Shown here: positions 62,535 through 64,000 of the stretch, in pieces
Position numbering within the stretch: the first letter of the stretch is position 1
Layout of the letters: the number at the start of each line of letters is the position of its first letter
Assembly (NCBI GenBank): GCA_902518505.1
Contig: CABYGG010000001.1
Location: forward strand, 62,001-126,000
Direction: 5' to 3'
Length of the DNA stretch: 64,000 nt
Source: an uncultured Alphaproteobacteria bacterium
GTDB lineage: Bacteria; Pseudomonadota; Alphaproteobacteria; HIMB59
Position numbers and translations under genes: made by a program
Notes under the pieces: model-generated
The model's input: only the letters and a program-made list of their open reading frames with translations
What the model was told of the DNA's origin: nothing
The model's database searches: none

Positions 62535-63938
62535 GTGTCATCAACATTAGGTATAATAATAGGTAATAGAGATTTTTTTCCAGATCATCTAATTACAGAG
62601 GCTAGAAATGAAGTTTTGAATATTTTTAAGAATAAAGGTTTAAAACCTATTATTTTGAAAGACTCAGACACCAAGCTGGGTGGAGTTGAAACATTTCTTG
62701 AAGCTCAAAAGTGTGCTGATCTTTTTAAATCCCATAAAGATGAAATAGAGGGCATATTAGTGGTCTTACCTAATTTTGGTGATGAAAAAGGAGTAGCTGA
62801 CACAATTAGACTATCAGGTTTAGATGTGCCTGTTCTGGTTCAGGCAACTCCAGACGATTTAGAAAAAATGCAACCCTCAAATAGAAGAGATGCTTATTGT
62901 GGTAAAATATCTGTTTGTAATAATCTTTATCAATATGGAATAAAGTACTCGTTAACAAAAAGCCATGTTGTAAGTTTGTCCGGAAATGAATTTGATTATG
63001 AGCTAAATAAATTTATTTCAATTTGTAAAGTAGTGAAAGGTATGAGGAGGGTCAGAATTGGAGCTGTTGGAGCAAGACCTCAAGCTTTTAATACAGTCAG
63101 GTTCAGTGAAAAAATTTTAGAACGCCATGGTATTAGCGTCACTACTATCGATTTATCAGAAGTCCTTGGTAAAGCTAGAGAACTCAATGATGATAGCAAA
63201 AAAGTTAAAGACTCGATGAATAGAATTTTAGGTTATGGAGATACTACTGCTACCCCATCTGAAAAATTATTACAGCTTGCGAGGCTTGATGTTGTTTTAA
63301 ATGATTTTGTTGAAACAAACAAACTCGATGCTACTGCTATTCAATGTTGGACAAGTGTTCAAGAAAATTATGGATGTAATGTTTGTACGTCAATGAGTAT
63401 GATGAGCGAAAATATGCTTCCAAGTGCTTGTGAAGTAGATGTCACTGGAACTTTAACGATGTATGCTATGCAATTAGCCTCAAACAGTCCAAGTGCTTTA
63501 GTTGATTGGAATAATAATTATGACCAAGACGAGGAAAAGTGTGTTTTATTTCATTGTGGAAATTGGGCTAAAAGTTTCCTCCCTGATTTGAAAATAAGTA
63601 CAGCACCTATTCTGGGAAGTGTTTTTGGTGAGGAAAAAACCCATGGTGCACTTGAAGGTAGAACGCCAGCTAATCCTCTAACTTATGGAAGGATTTCCAC
63701 TGATGATAACTTAGGTAAAATAAAATGCTACTTTGGAGAGGGAGAGCTAACTGATGATCCTTTAAACACTTTTGGTACAAGAGCTGTTGCAAAAGTACCT
63801 AAGCTTCAAAAATTAATGCAATATGTTTGTAGACATGGTTATGAACACCATGTAGTGATGAATGCTTCAAAAACTGGCGAAATATTAAATGAGGCTTGTG
63901 GTAATTATCTTAATTGGGAAACTTATATTCATAGTTAA
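62535..63938 (+). CDS. L-fucose/L-arabinose isomerase-family protein
   Basis: A 467-residue isomerase-family protein. N-terminal domain with LGIIIGNRDFFPDHL and EGILVVLPNFGDEKG; middle and C-terminal domains with AIQCWTSVQENYGCNVCTSMSMMSE, ACEVDVTGTLTMYAM (candidate metal-binding acids) and HCGNWAKSF; the pattern is that of fucose/arabinose isomerase-like proteins of unknown specificity. It would convert an aldose to the ketose used by the kinase across the divergent promoter. GTG at 62535 is preceded by GGAGG at 62521-62525, a firm start. Sulfoquinovose isomerase (SqvD-type) belongs to the same broad family. Nothing further is coded in the remaining 62 bases. Confidence 0.78.
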   Translation: MSSTLGIIIGNRDFFPDHLITEARNEVLNIFKNKGLKPIILKDSDTKLGGVETFLEAQKCADLFKSHKDEIEGILVVLPNFGDEKGVADTIRLSGLDVPVLVQATPDDLEKMQPSNRRDAYCGKISVCNNLYQYGIKYSLTKSHVVSLSGNEFDYELNKFISICKVVKGMRRVRIGAVGARPQAFNTVRFSEKILERHGISVTTIDLSEVLGKARELNDDSKKVKDSMNRILGYGDTTATPSEKLLQLARLDVVLNDFVETNKLDATAIQCWTSVQENYGCNVCTSMSMMSENMLPSACEVDVTGTLTMYAMQLASNSPSALVDWNNNYDQDEEKCVLFHCGNWAKSFLPDLKISTAPILGSVFGEEKTHGALEGRTPANPLTYGRISTDDNLGKIKCYFGEGELTDDPLNTFGTRAVAKVPKLQKLMQYVCRHGYEHHVVMNASKTGEILNEACGNYLNWETYIHS

Positions 63939-64000
63939 TTTAGCTAATTTGCTTTAATTTATTATAATTAAAACACAAGAAATACCTATAATTTTTGATT

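Noticed and set aside
62535-63938. Sulfoquinovose (sulfo-transketolase type) pathway
   Set aside because: A split transketolase and fucose-isomerase-like protein fit loosely, but no sulfolactaldehyde dehydrogenase or reductase that I can name, sulfonate transporter or sulfoquinovosidase is visible, and the importer is FrcBCA-like.
1-64000. CRISPR array, insertion sequence, prophage or attachment site
   Set aside because: No regularly spaced repeats, transposase, integrase or tRNA-end duplication was found; the tRNA-Ser is not followed by a repeated 3' end that I can see.

Overview
The window is a densely packed, AT-rich bacterial chromosome segment with no gap above 150 bases, no insertion sequence, no CRISPR array and no phage gene. 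Gene content and order point to a streamlined marine alphaproteobacterium: an rnd-kdsD-lptC-lptA-lptB-aroA-rpsA-ihfB-pyrF-trpFBA-accD-folC run, an NDUFA9-like gene beside uppP, heterotetrameric sarcosine oxidase, an FrcBCA-type sugar importer and many 1-4 base gene overlaps. A SAR11-like or HIMB59/AEGEAN-169-like lineage is my inference; no rRNA is present to fix it. TGA is used as a stop.

Layout. 1-1.7 kb: the end of a DUF4198-type gene, a small membrane protein, a GST and a DUF393 protein. 1.8-13.7 kb, minus strand: fourteen housekeeping genes for folate, fatty acid, tryptophan, pyrimidine, ribosome, chorismate, LPS transport and Kdo synthesis; cmk is absent from its usual place between aroA and rpsA. 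13.7-24.1 kb: NDUFA9-like gene, uppP, gltD-gltB, a hydrolase and two glycosyltransferases. 24.2-30.8 kb: infC-rpmI-rplT-pheS-pheT-lepA and tRNA-Ser(GGA). 30.8-34 kb: two more glycosyltransferases, rmuC and a small unknown gene.

34-46.8 kb, minus strand: probably one long transcription unit, read ROK kinase, phosphofructokinase, an Fe/2-oxoglutarate-type oxygenase, soxBDAG, a dimethylglycine-dehydrogenase-like flavoprotein, a MetF-type reductase and a DmdA-like folate methyltransferase, ending in the only canonical Rho-independent terminator seen. It should strip N-methyl groups (dimethylglycine, sarcosine; perhaps another methyl donor) onto tetrahydrofolate and pass them to methylene-THF.

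46.9-63.9 kb: a sugar-catabolism island with genes on both strands: Gfo/Idh/MocA oxidoreductase, aldo/keto reductase, ribokinase, RbsD/FucU mutarotase, 2-hydroxyacid dehydrogenase, D-lyxose-isomerase-type cupin, PfkB kinase, an uncharacterised class I aldolase-like protein, xylulokinase, FrcK-like kinase, the FrcBCA importer, a diverged glycerol-kinase-like FGGY kinase, a two-subunit transketolase and a fucose/arabinose-isomerase-like protein. Counting the ROK kinase and PFK next door, seven sugar or sugar-phosphate kinases lie within about 16 kb. The last block (importer, kinase, split transketolase, divergent isomerase) looks like a complete uptake-to-pentose-phosphate route for a sugar I cannot name, and is the best candidate for something undescribed. 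The island also shows operator-like repeats and three TATAAT-N6-ATG starts that suggest leaderless mRNAs.
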